A stretch of 64,000 nucleotides of DNA, taken from assembly GCF_023898315.1 (NCBI RefSeq), contig NC_064619.1, positions 300,552,150 through 300,616,149 of the forward strand, read 5' to 3'. Origin of the DNA: Schistocerca nitens (lineage: Eukaryota; Arthropoda; Insecta; Orthoptera; Acrididae). The translations under genes were made by a program, and so were the position numbers. Below the pieces are notes generated by a model, which was not told where the DNA came from, made no database searches, and saw nothing but the letters and a program-made list of their open reading frames with translations. Positions 22,800 through 32,401 of this stretch are shown one piece after another. Within the stretch, counting starts at the first letter, position 1. Every line of letters begins with the position of its first letter.

Positions 22800-23540
22800 A
22801 GCAATATGAAAAGATTCATTGCGTAAGTGAGTTTGAAATGGGGTCCCTCATTAAATCGTCCAGTTCGTTTACCAGCAGTCTAGACTGTCATGTGGACAGT
22901 AATCTGTCCTCTGACACTTGTAATAGCAATTTAGTGACAGATATTTGTAGTGTCACGGAGACAAATGTCACGGAGAGGCCACCTGAAACCCGTTGGCCAC
23001 ACCAAAGCGCGGTGCGGCGCAGCGTCGTCTGTTTTGGGAGGTGGCTGTTGATGTTGTGGGTGGGCTGGCGCTGCGTGTTGTGAGTCAGGGTGCGGTTTGG
23101 GACAGGGGTGTGGGTGGGATTAAACGTCACGCGACGGTCTCATCACGCTGAGTGGGCGCCAGCTGCAGCCGTGCAGTCGTAAACTGCGCGCCTCCTCTCA
23201 CCTGCGTAGTGACCGTGCGCTGTGCATGCAGACCCACTGGGGTCTGCTTAGGCGGCTGGCGATCCGGCTTTCATATCTCAGGCGGTAGCCACATATCCCA
23301 GGAAACGCTGTCAGCAGTTTTATTAAAGAAAATAGTAATCCAGTGGCAACTATACACTGCTTTTTCACACAGTGTTGCGATTGGAAGGTCTGTGTGACAC
23401 TTCGATGCGTTGCGAACGGTCAGCACCTTATCTATTGTAGGGTTAACGCTGAAAACTGAGATGGCTGTGCGTCCTGTGGTAGGAACACATGTACTTCGCA
23501 CTGCTAGCGAAGAAATCTTCGGAAAAAAGGAAATTTTCGT
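22800..23540. other. No feature recognised
   Basis: This is mixed-composition sequence, GC-richer at 22980-23250. Open frames such as 22769-23083 have no recognisable motif. I see no terminal repeats or tRNA-like heads. Confidence 0.4.
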
Positions 23541-23554
23541 AAACAAAAACTGAA

Positions 23555-23796
23555 AAATGAAATGAAATGTCGTGTGGGTAGGGCCTCCCGTCGAGTAGAA
23601 CTTTCGCCTGATGCAGGTCTTTCGAGTTGACGCCACTTCGGCGAACTGCGCGTCGATGGGGATGAAATGATGATGATTAGGACAACACAACACCCAGTCC
23701 TTGAGCGGAGAAAATCTCCGACCCAGCCGGGAATCGAACCCGTGCCCTTAGGATTGACATTCTGTCACGCTGACCACTCAGCTACCGGGGGCGGAC
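23555..23796 (-). repeat. tRNA-related SINE (family 3)
   Basis: The TSD acaaaaactgaa occurs at 23543-23554 and 23797-23808. The right end read on the minus strand is a tRNA-like head (ggtagctgagtggtcagcgt, B-box ggttcgattcc). The body contains atgatgatgattaggacaac and ggagaaaatctccgaccc. The repeat at 39009-39231 is related (gacaacaca, gagaaaatcccc, ccgggaatcgaaccc). Confidence 0.85.
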
Positions 23797-24079
23797 ACAA
23801 AAACTGAAGTTCAGTAGTTATTTGTTATCTGTCTTTGAGGATAAGCAGATATATTAGAAATACGCAGGGGAATGCAAAGGGACTGGATAAAAAAAATCCA
23901 GTACTTCTAGAGACATAGTGCTGCCAGCTCTAACAACCCTCTCCCCACAGGCCAATAATCTCGATAATAAATAGGATGCGAAGTAAAAGTCAATAAAAAA
24001 ATTCGATACGTTGCGCCGTTTCCGAAATAATTAGCATTGAAAGTAGCCTATCAGGCTGTTCCGCGAGCAAATTCATCCC

Positions 24080-24850
24080 GCCCGACAGAGAGCGTGTCGC
24101 AAAATGTGTTCTTCCTCTGATTTCGTATAATCCGTAAGAGTACGAGGAAGTGGAGATCTCTTCTGAACAGCACGCTGCAAGGCATCCCAGATATGCTCAA
24201 TAATGCTCCTGTCTGGGGAGCCTGGTGGCCAGCGGAAGCGTTTAAATCCAGAAGTGTGTTGCTGGGGCCACTCTGTAGCAATTCCGGACTTGTGGGGTGT
24301 CGCATTGCCCTGCTGGAATTTCCCAAATCCGTCGGAATGCACAATGGACATGAATGGATGCAGGCGACCAGACAGGATATTTACGTCCGTGTTACCTGCC
24401 AGAGTCGTATCTAGAAGTGTCAAGGAACCCATATCACTCCAACAGCACACGCCCACACCACTACAGAGCCTCTGTCAGCTTGAACAGTTTCCTGCCGACA
24501 TGCAGGGTCCATGGATTGATGATGTTGTCTCCATACCCCTACACGTCCATCCGCTCGATACAATTTGAAACGAGACTCGTCCGCCGGCCGGTTCTAGGCG
24601 CCCAGTCCGAAACCGCGCGACTGCTACGGTCGCAGGTTCGAATCCTGCCTCGGGCATGGATGTGTGTGATGTCCTTAGGTTAGTTGGGTTTAAGTAGTTC
24701 TAAGTTCTAGGGGACTGATGACCACAGATGTTAAGTCCCATAGTGCTCAGAGCCATTTGAACCATTTTTGAGACTCGTCCGACGAGGCAACATGTTCCCA
24801 GTCATCAACACTCCAATGTCGGTGTTGTCCCATTGGACATGGAACGGCAG
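24080..24850 (-). pseudogene. Tc1-like transposase relic (same family as 20266-21709), SINE inside
   Basis: Minus-strand pieces are VCCWSDMGSLTLLDTTLAG, LHPFMSIVHSDGFGKFQQGN and SGFKRFRWPPGSPDRSIIEH, then IWDALQRAVQKRSPLPRTL. The second catalytic Asp is lost (QQDN has become QQGN) while the Glu block survives (IIEHIW). The N-terminal part beyond the SINE at 24584 is short and ends without a terminal repeat near 24850. It is clearly dead. Confidence 0.7.
24584..24769 (+). repeat. SINE family 1, shortened head
   Basis: This copy has lost ~13 bp of the tRNA-like head (ccggccggttctaggcg) but keeps the B-box ggttcgaatcc. The 12-bp TSD gagactcgtccg lies at 24572-24583 and 24770-24781. It is inserted in the Tc1-like relic. 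Confidence 0.9.
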
Positions 24851-25079
24851 TAAGAATCGAACCCGAGCCAAAGGCTAAAGAGTTCCGTGTGCTATCAGGT
24901 ACGCTATGAGAAAGACTGTCATTAATTGTATTTGGTGGGCTGCTTGAATTTGCACGAGCGACAGCCTGGTTAGCTAACTTCTACTTTAATTACCTCGATT
25001 TTTTTTCTTAACAATTATTCCTCAGTACAACCTCCACCGCAGCACCCATACAATCTGTTCAGACTGTTTCCGACCACCC

Positions 25080-25210
25080 TGTTCACCGAACAGAGTGAGG
25101 TGGCGCATTGAATAACGCACTGAATTCGGGCGCAGGAGGAGCGAGTTTCAGATCCTCGTCCACCCAACAGCGGCATTCCGAACCGATCGTTACGTTGAAC
25201 AGTTAACGTC
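25080..25210 (+). repeat. Degenerate tRNA-related SINE head
   Basis: agagtgaggtggcgcattga followed by a B-box-like gagtttcagatcctcg resembles the minus-strand head of the SINE at 28377-28609 (gcgaggtggcgcagtggtta). It is decayed and the body is not clear. Confidence 0.4.
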
Positions 25211-26170
25211 ATGGCTCATTTTACAGGCCGACTTCTGCTCAATCTATAACTTCGTCATCAACTGAATGTTATATTGTAATCTACCTTTAGTGCATTATTG
25301 AAAACAAATATTATCTTATGTAGTCATAAGTATAGTAACTAAGTGAGAAGACTCTGACCATGACGAAATATTACTTGTGTAATACTGCTGTCAGACGCAC
25401 AATTACACGCTGCTGTTTAATTACAGTAATGATCGTGCCTGCATTCAGAATGCAAGATATACAAGAACTCCATTTTACCTGGACGATGAATGTTGCTGGT
25501 AGTATCTGCGCAGAACTATGTTCATTCGTGGTTTTCCAGGTCGCACAGTAACTGTAGAGTTAATTGTAACGAAGTGTCGAGTACAATGTTGATGCATGTA
25601 AGGCGGGTACTGAACACTTACGGAGTGTGCAGTCGCAAGGGTTGTGGAACCGCACATTATCCAAGGCGTTATTAGCTTCAGAACAACACAAACAGTGTTA
25701 TTTAGTGATATCATCCTGCGCAAAATGTACAAATGTATGTGTAGAAGCTTTTTTCTCATTTGGAGCAGGCAAAACTCGTGGTACACTGAAGTGGCCACAT
25801 ACCGAACATAAACAGAATTTCACAGAGATTAAAATTTGAGAAGTATGTTGTAACTTTAGTTTTTGATTTATTAATTAGTTATTTTAAATTTTAATGAAGC
25901 CCTCATCTATTAGCATTTAATTATCTTATACTTACAGTTAAGTCGTACTATAAAAACCACGTCTTTAACATTACATTATTAGAGCTCCGAATAAAAATAT
26001 TACTACACGCAGCGCATCCACACTACTGAATGCTTAAATCTAGTGACATATAAAAGTCTAAAATCTTTACTAAAATTACAACCACTGGCACTGGTAGCTT
26101 CAACACACACATGGGGGCTGTGAAGCTGTATCTGTTTGCCACAGTAGTCTTTACAAGATGGCCAGTCATG
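25211..26170. other. No gene recognised
   Basis: This is AT-rich sequence. The last ~60 bp (from about 26110) are probably the outer end of the Tc1-like relic that resumes at 27371, because gatggccagtcatgttaa joins ttaatgtgaccaccaggg as in the related copy near 60340. The rest shows nothing. Confidence 0.4.
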
Positions 26171-26174
26171 TTAA

Positions 26175-27366
26175 AGGGCGACGTTGATGAAATTGACCAA
26201 AAATATCAATTTTCGATTTATTTTTTATTTGTTAGTACAACTCATGGACAATAAGTTCCCAAAGTTCCAATGTTGAGATCGCATCCGAAGTGTCTGAAAA
26301 TTAATTAAAAGTGTGACGCGGCCTCCCTGCCACGCCTAGCTCAGAGGGATAAGAACCCTTACATTCACAAGGCGAGGCTTCCAAATTGTATCCTGGAATT
26401 TGTCAGGCCCACTTACAGGTTTCTGTCCGATCCTGCACTTTTCAAAAAGTGTGTTCATGGCAAAACCCAAAATCCAAATGAGTCTCTAAATTCACTCATA
26501 TGGAAACGATGCCCTAAAACCACATTTTCATCTGCTACAGTTGTCAGAATTGCAACTTATGATTCAGTTATTTTATTTAATGATGAGAACGTTGTGAGGA
26601 TGAAGGTATTAGAAAGAATGGACTTCAAGATAGGAAATTTTACTCAAGACATCCTGAGAAAAATAGATTTACAGCGCGTCTCTGCAGCTGAAAAGTCAGT
26701 TGAAGACCTGGTAAAGGAAATAAGACAGACAACAAGAAACCAGAAGAGAAGCCTTGAAGGGAAAGACGACCCAGAGTACAAATGTGGCGCCTTCTGAAGA
26801 AGTGACATAAGGAAAAAAGTTAGGTCGAACTTTGAGTTTCCTGAAAAATTTGTTTTTTAAAGTTTATGTACCTTTTCCTCAGATTCTATGAATGCTAAAA
26901 TTAAGAAATTTTGTACACATATTTCTGTAAACCCAACAAACATTGTCACAAGAGCAAATTTTGAAATTCTGATTACAAGCTGAGATATGGGGCAAAATGC
27001 TTGGAATTTTGCATGAATTTAAAATTGTACTTGTGGAATTATTATTAAAAAATTATGAAAATTCTCCTATTTGACCTACTCCAAAAACCTCATGAGAGAG
27101 GCTTACAACATATAAAGAGATAATACAGAGAAATTTTTGTAGAGATCTCTTGAATACTTTCTGAGAAAAAGGAACATACATTATTTTTTGAAAATAAAAC
27201 TTCAAATTACAGTCAAAAACAATTTGAATGTATACAATAAAAGGATTTTATACATATATGTGTTACTTTCATGTAACGCATGGTACAAAATTTCATTGCC
27301 ATATCTCTAAAACAGTGGATTTGGTGCAGTTTTGAAATAGTGTGTGTTTTTCATCAACGTCCCCCC
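26175..27366 (+). mobile_element. TTAA-flanked DNA transposon, Kolobok-like
   Basis: TTAA target duplications (26171-26174 and 27367-27370) flank inverted ends: agggcgacgttgatgaaa on the left and its partner tttcatcaacgtcccccc on the right. The element is 1,192 bp and holds the C-terminal part of a transposase at 26312-26797. A TTAA target fits the Kolobok and piggyBac superfamilies. The protein remnant is not piggyBac, so I favour Kolobok or a relative. It is inserted in a Tc1-like relic. Confidence 0.7.
26312..26797 (+). pseudogene. Mutator-like/Kolobok-like transposase, C-terminal remnant
   Basis: An open frame without an upstream start runs from about 26312 to a stop at 26797: LAQRDKNPYIHKARLPNC, ILEFVRPTYRFLSD, HGKTQNPNESLNSLIWKRCP and YDSVILFNDENVVRMKVLER. 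A basic C-terminus follows (TTRNQKRSLEGKDDPEYK). From memory, the KTQNPNESLxSLIWxxCPK block is a hallmark of insect proteins annotated as Mutator-like transposase domain. The N-terminal and most catalytic portions are absent, so the copy is non-autonomous. The frame itself is clean over ~160 codons, which suggests modest age. Confidence 0.6.
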
Positions 27367-27370
27367 TTAA

Positions 27371-28640
27371 TGTGACCACCAGGGACAAGCCTGAATAACC
27401 ACCTTCTGCTGCGAGGACCGCAGCGAAACGTGCAGGAAGAGAGTCAGTGAGGTTCTGAAATGTACCGACAGCGATGTGGAAACCTGTCGACTGCAGTGCC
27501 ATGTGCGCTACGTTTCTCGGTTGAGAATCCACGGCGCGTACAGCACGATCGAGGGAATCCGACACACTTCGGTGTACAAGGGAGTATGGAAACCTCAGCC
27601 TGATGCTCTTCAAACCACACACGTACACAGTGATCTGTGTGACACGTTGCATTGTTCTGCTGGTGCAAGCCTTCATTAAGAGATGGACATGGTCCCTAAG
27701 GATAGAAGCATAGTTGTGTTTATCGTTGTGCCTTCCAGAATAAGGAGGTGTCCTACGGAACACCCTCCGACCAGAATCGTTCTGATAATTGTTGCAGGGT
27801 GTTTGCTTTCAGACGTTTCACGCTGTACACGCCAATGGCCATCTGTCCAATGGAGCATAAAAAGTGACTCATCTGAAGAGACCACCTGTCGCTGCTCAGT
27901 AGACGTTCAGCTATTGGTGTGCAAATTCCATGCTCCGTAGCCAATGAGCAGCAGTCATCATGGGCGCATGAACAGGTGCCTGCTGGAGAGGCCCATAAGC
28001 AGCGACATTCGCTGAACGGTCGTTGAGGAGCCACTGCATAGCCCCTTGGTTCATCTGGGTGGTCAGCTGCTCAACAGTTGCACGTCTATTCCCGCGCACA
28101 CATCTCTGCAACCATCGTGCATCCCTGTCATCTATGGCCTGTAGTGCACCACAGCAGCCTCGTTGCCGGTTTTGGATAGCGCCACTTTGCCATGCACAGT
28201 ATATTTTAACCACGGCGGCGCGCGAACACGTTACCTGCTTAATCGTTTCAGCAGGCTAAAGCCAATTATCATGCCCTTTTTCAAGTCAGATAAATTACTC
28301 CACTTTCGCATTACGTCAACGAGAGCACTGTTTTCATTGTCTCCCCGACACGCTTTATGTACCCTCCACTGTTGGTTGGTTGGGTTCTTCGGGGAAGAAG
28401 ACCAGACAGCGAGGTCATCGGTCTCGTCGGATTAGGGAAGGACGGGGAAGGAAGTCGGCCGTGCCCTTTGAAAGGAACCATCCCGGCATTTGCCTGGAGC
28501 GATTTAGGGAAATCACGGAAAACCTAAATCAGGATGGCCGGACGTGGGATTGAACCGTCATCCTCCCGAATGCGAGTCCAGTGTCTAACCACTGCGCCAC
28601 CTCGCTCGGTCCACTGTTGGTGCTGCCACTTGCTATCTGT
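27371..28640 (-). pseudogene. Tc1-like transposase relic, with TTAA transposon at its edge and a SINE inside
   Basis: Minus-strand pieces include RNRRATVEQLTTQMNQGAMQ, FLCSIGQMAIGVYSVKRLKA (the WSDESRFxL region, decayed), MHQQNNATCHTDHCVRVWFE and FPHRCRYISEP. The second catalytic Asp has become Asn (QQDN to QQNN). The transposase ends near 27371, and the outer end of the element probably lies left of the TTAA insertion at 26175-27366. The relative at 60300-61725 has the same gene order on the plus strand. It is not functional. Confidence 0.6.
28377..28609 (-). repeat. tRNA-related SINE (family 4)
   Basis: The TSD tccactgttggt lies at 28365-28376 and 28610-28621. On the minus strand the head reads gcgaggtggcgcagtggtta, with the B-box region gacggttcaatcccacg. 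The body contains cctaaatcaggatggccgga on the plus strand. It is inserted in the Tc1-like relic. Confidence 0.85.
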
Positions 28641-29739
28641 GAGTGTTACTGCACGTTGTCGTCGAACTTGAGCAGGGGCCAGGTGACTGGATAATGTAGT
28701 AAGTTCAGCGTCATTTTCTAATGCTGTTTATTATTATGGCAGTCCTCGTCAAAGGAAAGGGAAATTTTGTCAAAATTCAATGAAGGCACAGTTGGGCAAA
28801 GCAATCTGGGGCCGCTGGCAGAGTGTGGTAACAGTCAACAGCCAGCAGGCCAGGCAAATTAAACAGGGCACTCGCGGGTGCAGAGCTGCAACGGCAGTAT
28901 TGCACGCACAATTTGTTTTGAGTGAAGCAACAATGAGGCAGAAAACTGCAGCGTTGCTTTGAAGAGATTGCGATGTGTGACGCAGGGCACTAGCCCAGAG
29001 CCGAGAGCGGCGATTTGTAAGTAGCTAACGTGTGGGAATTAATCCCTGCCATAGTTTATGTCTCTCCCTGATACTACGTCAGATGCGAGGGGGAAACTGA
29101 TATAAATAGACAGACAATTTTAGCTTGGGATAGAGTGTGCCAGGTCAGTCTAGCGTCGTGACGGACCTCTGCTGGTCTTCACTTACAGGGGCCAGTCTGG
29201 CAGCAATGTTGTAACTATTCTGCATAAACTTTTATTCCGTTTTCTATGTACTTGTTTGGACTATATTCCGCCTCCCGGGACACAATACTGGGGCAGGACG
29301 GAACGGCAATCTGGAACTTGAAGATCGCACGGTTTGCCTGAAAGAGAGCAGTGACAGCAGTCTGCAGTGGGTCCAGGGGAGGCTCGGTTCCACTCGAGTC
29401 TACGGGCCACATTCACTTCTACCTGCCGTACCAGGGTCCGGGTGAGGAGTACGCTGCTTGAGGCACAGCAGCGCTGCAACAGTGCCAGAGACGGCGGCGG
29501 GTGTTGCCATCCAGCAAGCACCACTAGCGGGAAGTTGCGGCACAGCATTCAGATGGAATTTTACCGAATACCGCTGTAACACTCTGCACTGCCTTTGACG
29601 CTCTTGAACTTGCTCGGCCTCCTGACAAAATACGGCACGGTGGGTCCCGGCTTCTGCTCTGTCATCTGGAGTCCTGGGTTCGACACACCGACCCCGCAAC
29701 AGGTATATGCGATGCACAGCAGTGCGATTTAAGTTACCA
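28641..29739. other. No gene recognised; TATA-like site in an unknown repeat-like block
   Basis: A TATA-like tataaatagacagacaat lies at 29101, followed ~120-180 bp later by AT-rich sequence and then a GC-rich block to ~29700. This layout resembles a solo LTR, but I could not find matching ends or a duplicate. Open frames here lack motifs. Confidence 0.25.
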
Positions 29740-30703
29740 TATGGAAGAACGCTGATGAGCCAAAGGTGTCAACCACCTGCTTAATGACGTGACTGTCCAC
29801 ATTTGGAAAGCAAGACAGCAGCGATGCTGGATGGGATGGATTCGATAAGTCCTTGGTAGTTTTTCGGAGGTATGTGACACCAGATGTCTAAGCGGAGGTC
29901 ACGCAGTAACCCAAAATTACAGGCCGATGGTTGGTGAGATGGGCTGGCGCCCGATATCATCCCTGATATGTTCAGTCGCGTCATGGTAAGGCAAGTTTGG
30001 TGGTCAAGACATCAACTCGAGTACTTTGTATTATGATCTTCAAACCATGGTAGCGAGCTTCTGCTCTTTTGACACGGACAGTTAGCCTGCCGGAGATGCC
30101 ATCGTGGACGTAATCAAGCATGAAGGGATGCATGTGGCCTGCAGTGATGTTCACATGGTCCACAGCTCTCAGGTGTCTTCGATTGCTACGAGGGTTGTTC
30201 TGAAAGTAAGGTCCGATCGGGCACGAAATGGAAACCACAGTGAACATCCGATGAAGCTTTGCACCGATATGATGGGCAGTGTCTCTTATATGCCCGTCGA
30301 TCGCGTCACGTCGCTCTTTTCTGTTCTGAGCGCACAGTGAGAACATAAAGATACCTAGTAAAAATTGTCTCCTGCCAAGTATGAGTGCCTTGTGAGAGAT
30401 TTCGCCTGATGTGATGCACCCTACATAACATGACTGTCATGCATTTCCTTCTTCATGATAGTTCTAGGCCACACTCTTCAGGGAAAATGAAGATGATCTT
30501 GTAGCGTTCCCGAAGTGTTCGATAACCAATTATACAGCCTGTAATTGCTCCCCCCCCCCCAAGTTTCATCACTGCTCATATGGACCGCTGGCTAAGAAGA
30601 ATACATTTTGGCACAGACAAAAAGCTGTAGGCGAGCGAAGAGAATTGGTGGAAAGCACAGGCGGCGGCCTTCCGATTCGAGGGTACTGGAAAGTTGGTAC
30701 AAT

Positions 30704-32000
30704 TGAGAGGTGGCATGAGCCCCCTCTCATATTTCTATCTTACGATTCTCCTCTCTAATTGCATGCGGTGGGAAGTTGCTATTCCTTCACACGCGGACTT
30801 CCCACGCAGCGTCTCTCGTCACCCGGGTGGTCCGGTGACAGGCGGGTTAAGCCGACGTGTGTGAGGCAGTCGAGTGAATGCTTTGCAGACGCCGACATTG
30901 TCAAGAGACACGCCCGCTGGGGTGTGAAGTAGCGGCTGGGCTAGAGGTTCCATTACTTCGGAGAAACTTAGCGAAAACACTTTCTGGCGGGCTACCAGCG
31001 AGGCGTGGGAATGACTTGTGTACCCTGGCAGTTGTGGCGGGAAAATTCCCGCACTTTCTGCAAAATAGTAACGGTGATTGGTTTGCTCAGGGCATAGCGC
31101 CGTGACGTAGCAAAATCAGCACAGAAATTGGCGCCAAGAATCTCCATTGGTGGAATGGTAGTGCTCCGGCAATGGAGTGGAATTTCCGCCGGTTTTCGAG
31201 TTGCTGATTGGAACGTTTAACCACGGCCACTGTCGTGGGGGCGGGAATGTTCTGTGTTCGTCCTGTACGGGTGCTCTTGTGGGGAGTCGGCAGTCGCCTT
31301 TCGGTCGAGGACGTCGAAGCAACCAGCCCTCGCCTGCGGGACGCCAGATCGTGTTTCGGGCAGTTAAGAAGACAGTTTGGTAATGTATGTCCGCTGCACC
31401 GGCAGATAGGGATTTTCCTAGGTGATAATCAGAGCTCAGCAGAGCGCGCCTGTTCGTCTTTTTCTAACTTTGTTCTGTCTTGAGTAGGAGCAATTACTGT
31501 TGGGTTAGCTGTGTGTCTCTCTTGAGATTTGAGTGGCAAGGAATTGACTCCACATACCACTTCGTCTTCAACCTCACGATCTAGTTTAGGGACAACTTCA
31601 CCTTTACAGAGTTTGTATGTGTGTCCAATTTGAGTCAATTTGATGTATTACAAATTAGAATTCATGTGATTTTGTTTATTATTTTGTGGTTAGTCTCAAT
31701 AAATCATATTGTTATTTTGGACAGAACTTTCATTCTGTTAATCGGTAGAGCAACCCATCATTTCTCACTATGTTTATGAAACCTTCCTTTATTTAACTTA
31801 TTTATCAAATTAAATTATTGCAGGTGCCAAACTCTTTTCTACTCTACTTGCAGGGTTGATTACAGTCAGTTCGCGTATATTTTTTAATCCTTGTGCAACA
31901 GCAAAAGTCGGAGTTAAAAAAGGGGGGGCTTAGAGCATCATTTACATATGTAGATGCTAGAATTTAGTGTTAAATACACTGCTAGCCCCGGCACCTCACA
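30704..32000 (+). repeat. 5' LTR of the Gag-only element
   Basis: It starts tgagaggtggcatgagcccc and ends ggcacctcaca. It is the same length as the 3' copy. The open frames inside both LTRs occur in the same places and are not genes. Confidence 0.9.
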
Positions 32001-32005
32001 TAAAA

Positions 32006-32023
32006 TGGCGACCCTGCCAGGAT
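32006..32023 (+). other. Primer-binding site, tRNA-Arg-like
   Basis: tggcgaccctgccaggat starts 5 bp after the LTR. Its complement ends in cctggcagggtcgcca, close to the 3' end of insect tRNA-Arg plus CCA as I recall it, with one mismatch. An Arg primer is known for mdg1/412-type Ty3/gypsy elements. Confidence 0.55.
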
Positions 32024-32401
32024 CTTTCCTGCGAATCTTCTGATAAGCAAGCAGTAATATTAGTAGGGACACTCAGAATTTTTTTTTGCTTATTTTTTTA
32101 TTGATTAATACCCAAGTTTTTTCTGGTAGTTCCGTGTTTAGTTTTAAGTAGCGGCGCATGATTACAGTTTTTGTTTTCAGTGTATATATTTTTGGTTTGT
32201 TCATTGTTTTTGTGTTTCGTTGATGTGGTGTCCGTACCACATCGCACTTTGTCGGATTTGTGTGCGGTTTCTGTACCACATCAAATTGCGTTTGTGATTA
32301 CAGCGTTGGAACAGCGTTGTTGAAATTTTATGTCTATGTGTAAAAATACAGGGAGTAGATTATTTTTACTGTGTATTTGAGATAAATTTTGTTTCTCATG
32401 A

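Noticed and set aside
26330..26400. A tRNA-like stretch (cgcctagctcagagggataa)
   Set aside because: It is in frame with the transposase remnant (LAQRDKNPYIHKARLPNC) and does not fold as a tRNA with a proper B-box.
30878..31483. Small open frames in the 5' LTR (repeated at 37886-38491)
   Set aside because: They are identical in both LTRs simply because the LTRs are duplicates. They have no motifs and lie in GC-rich DNA.
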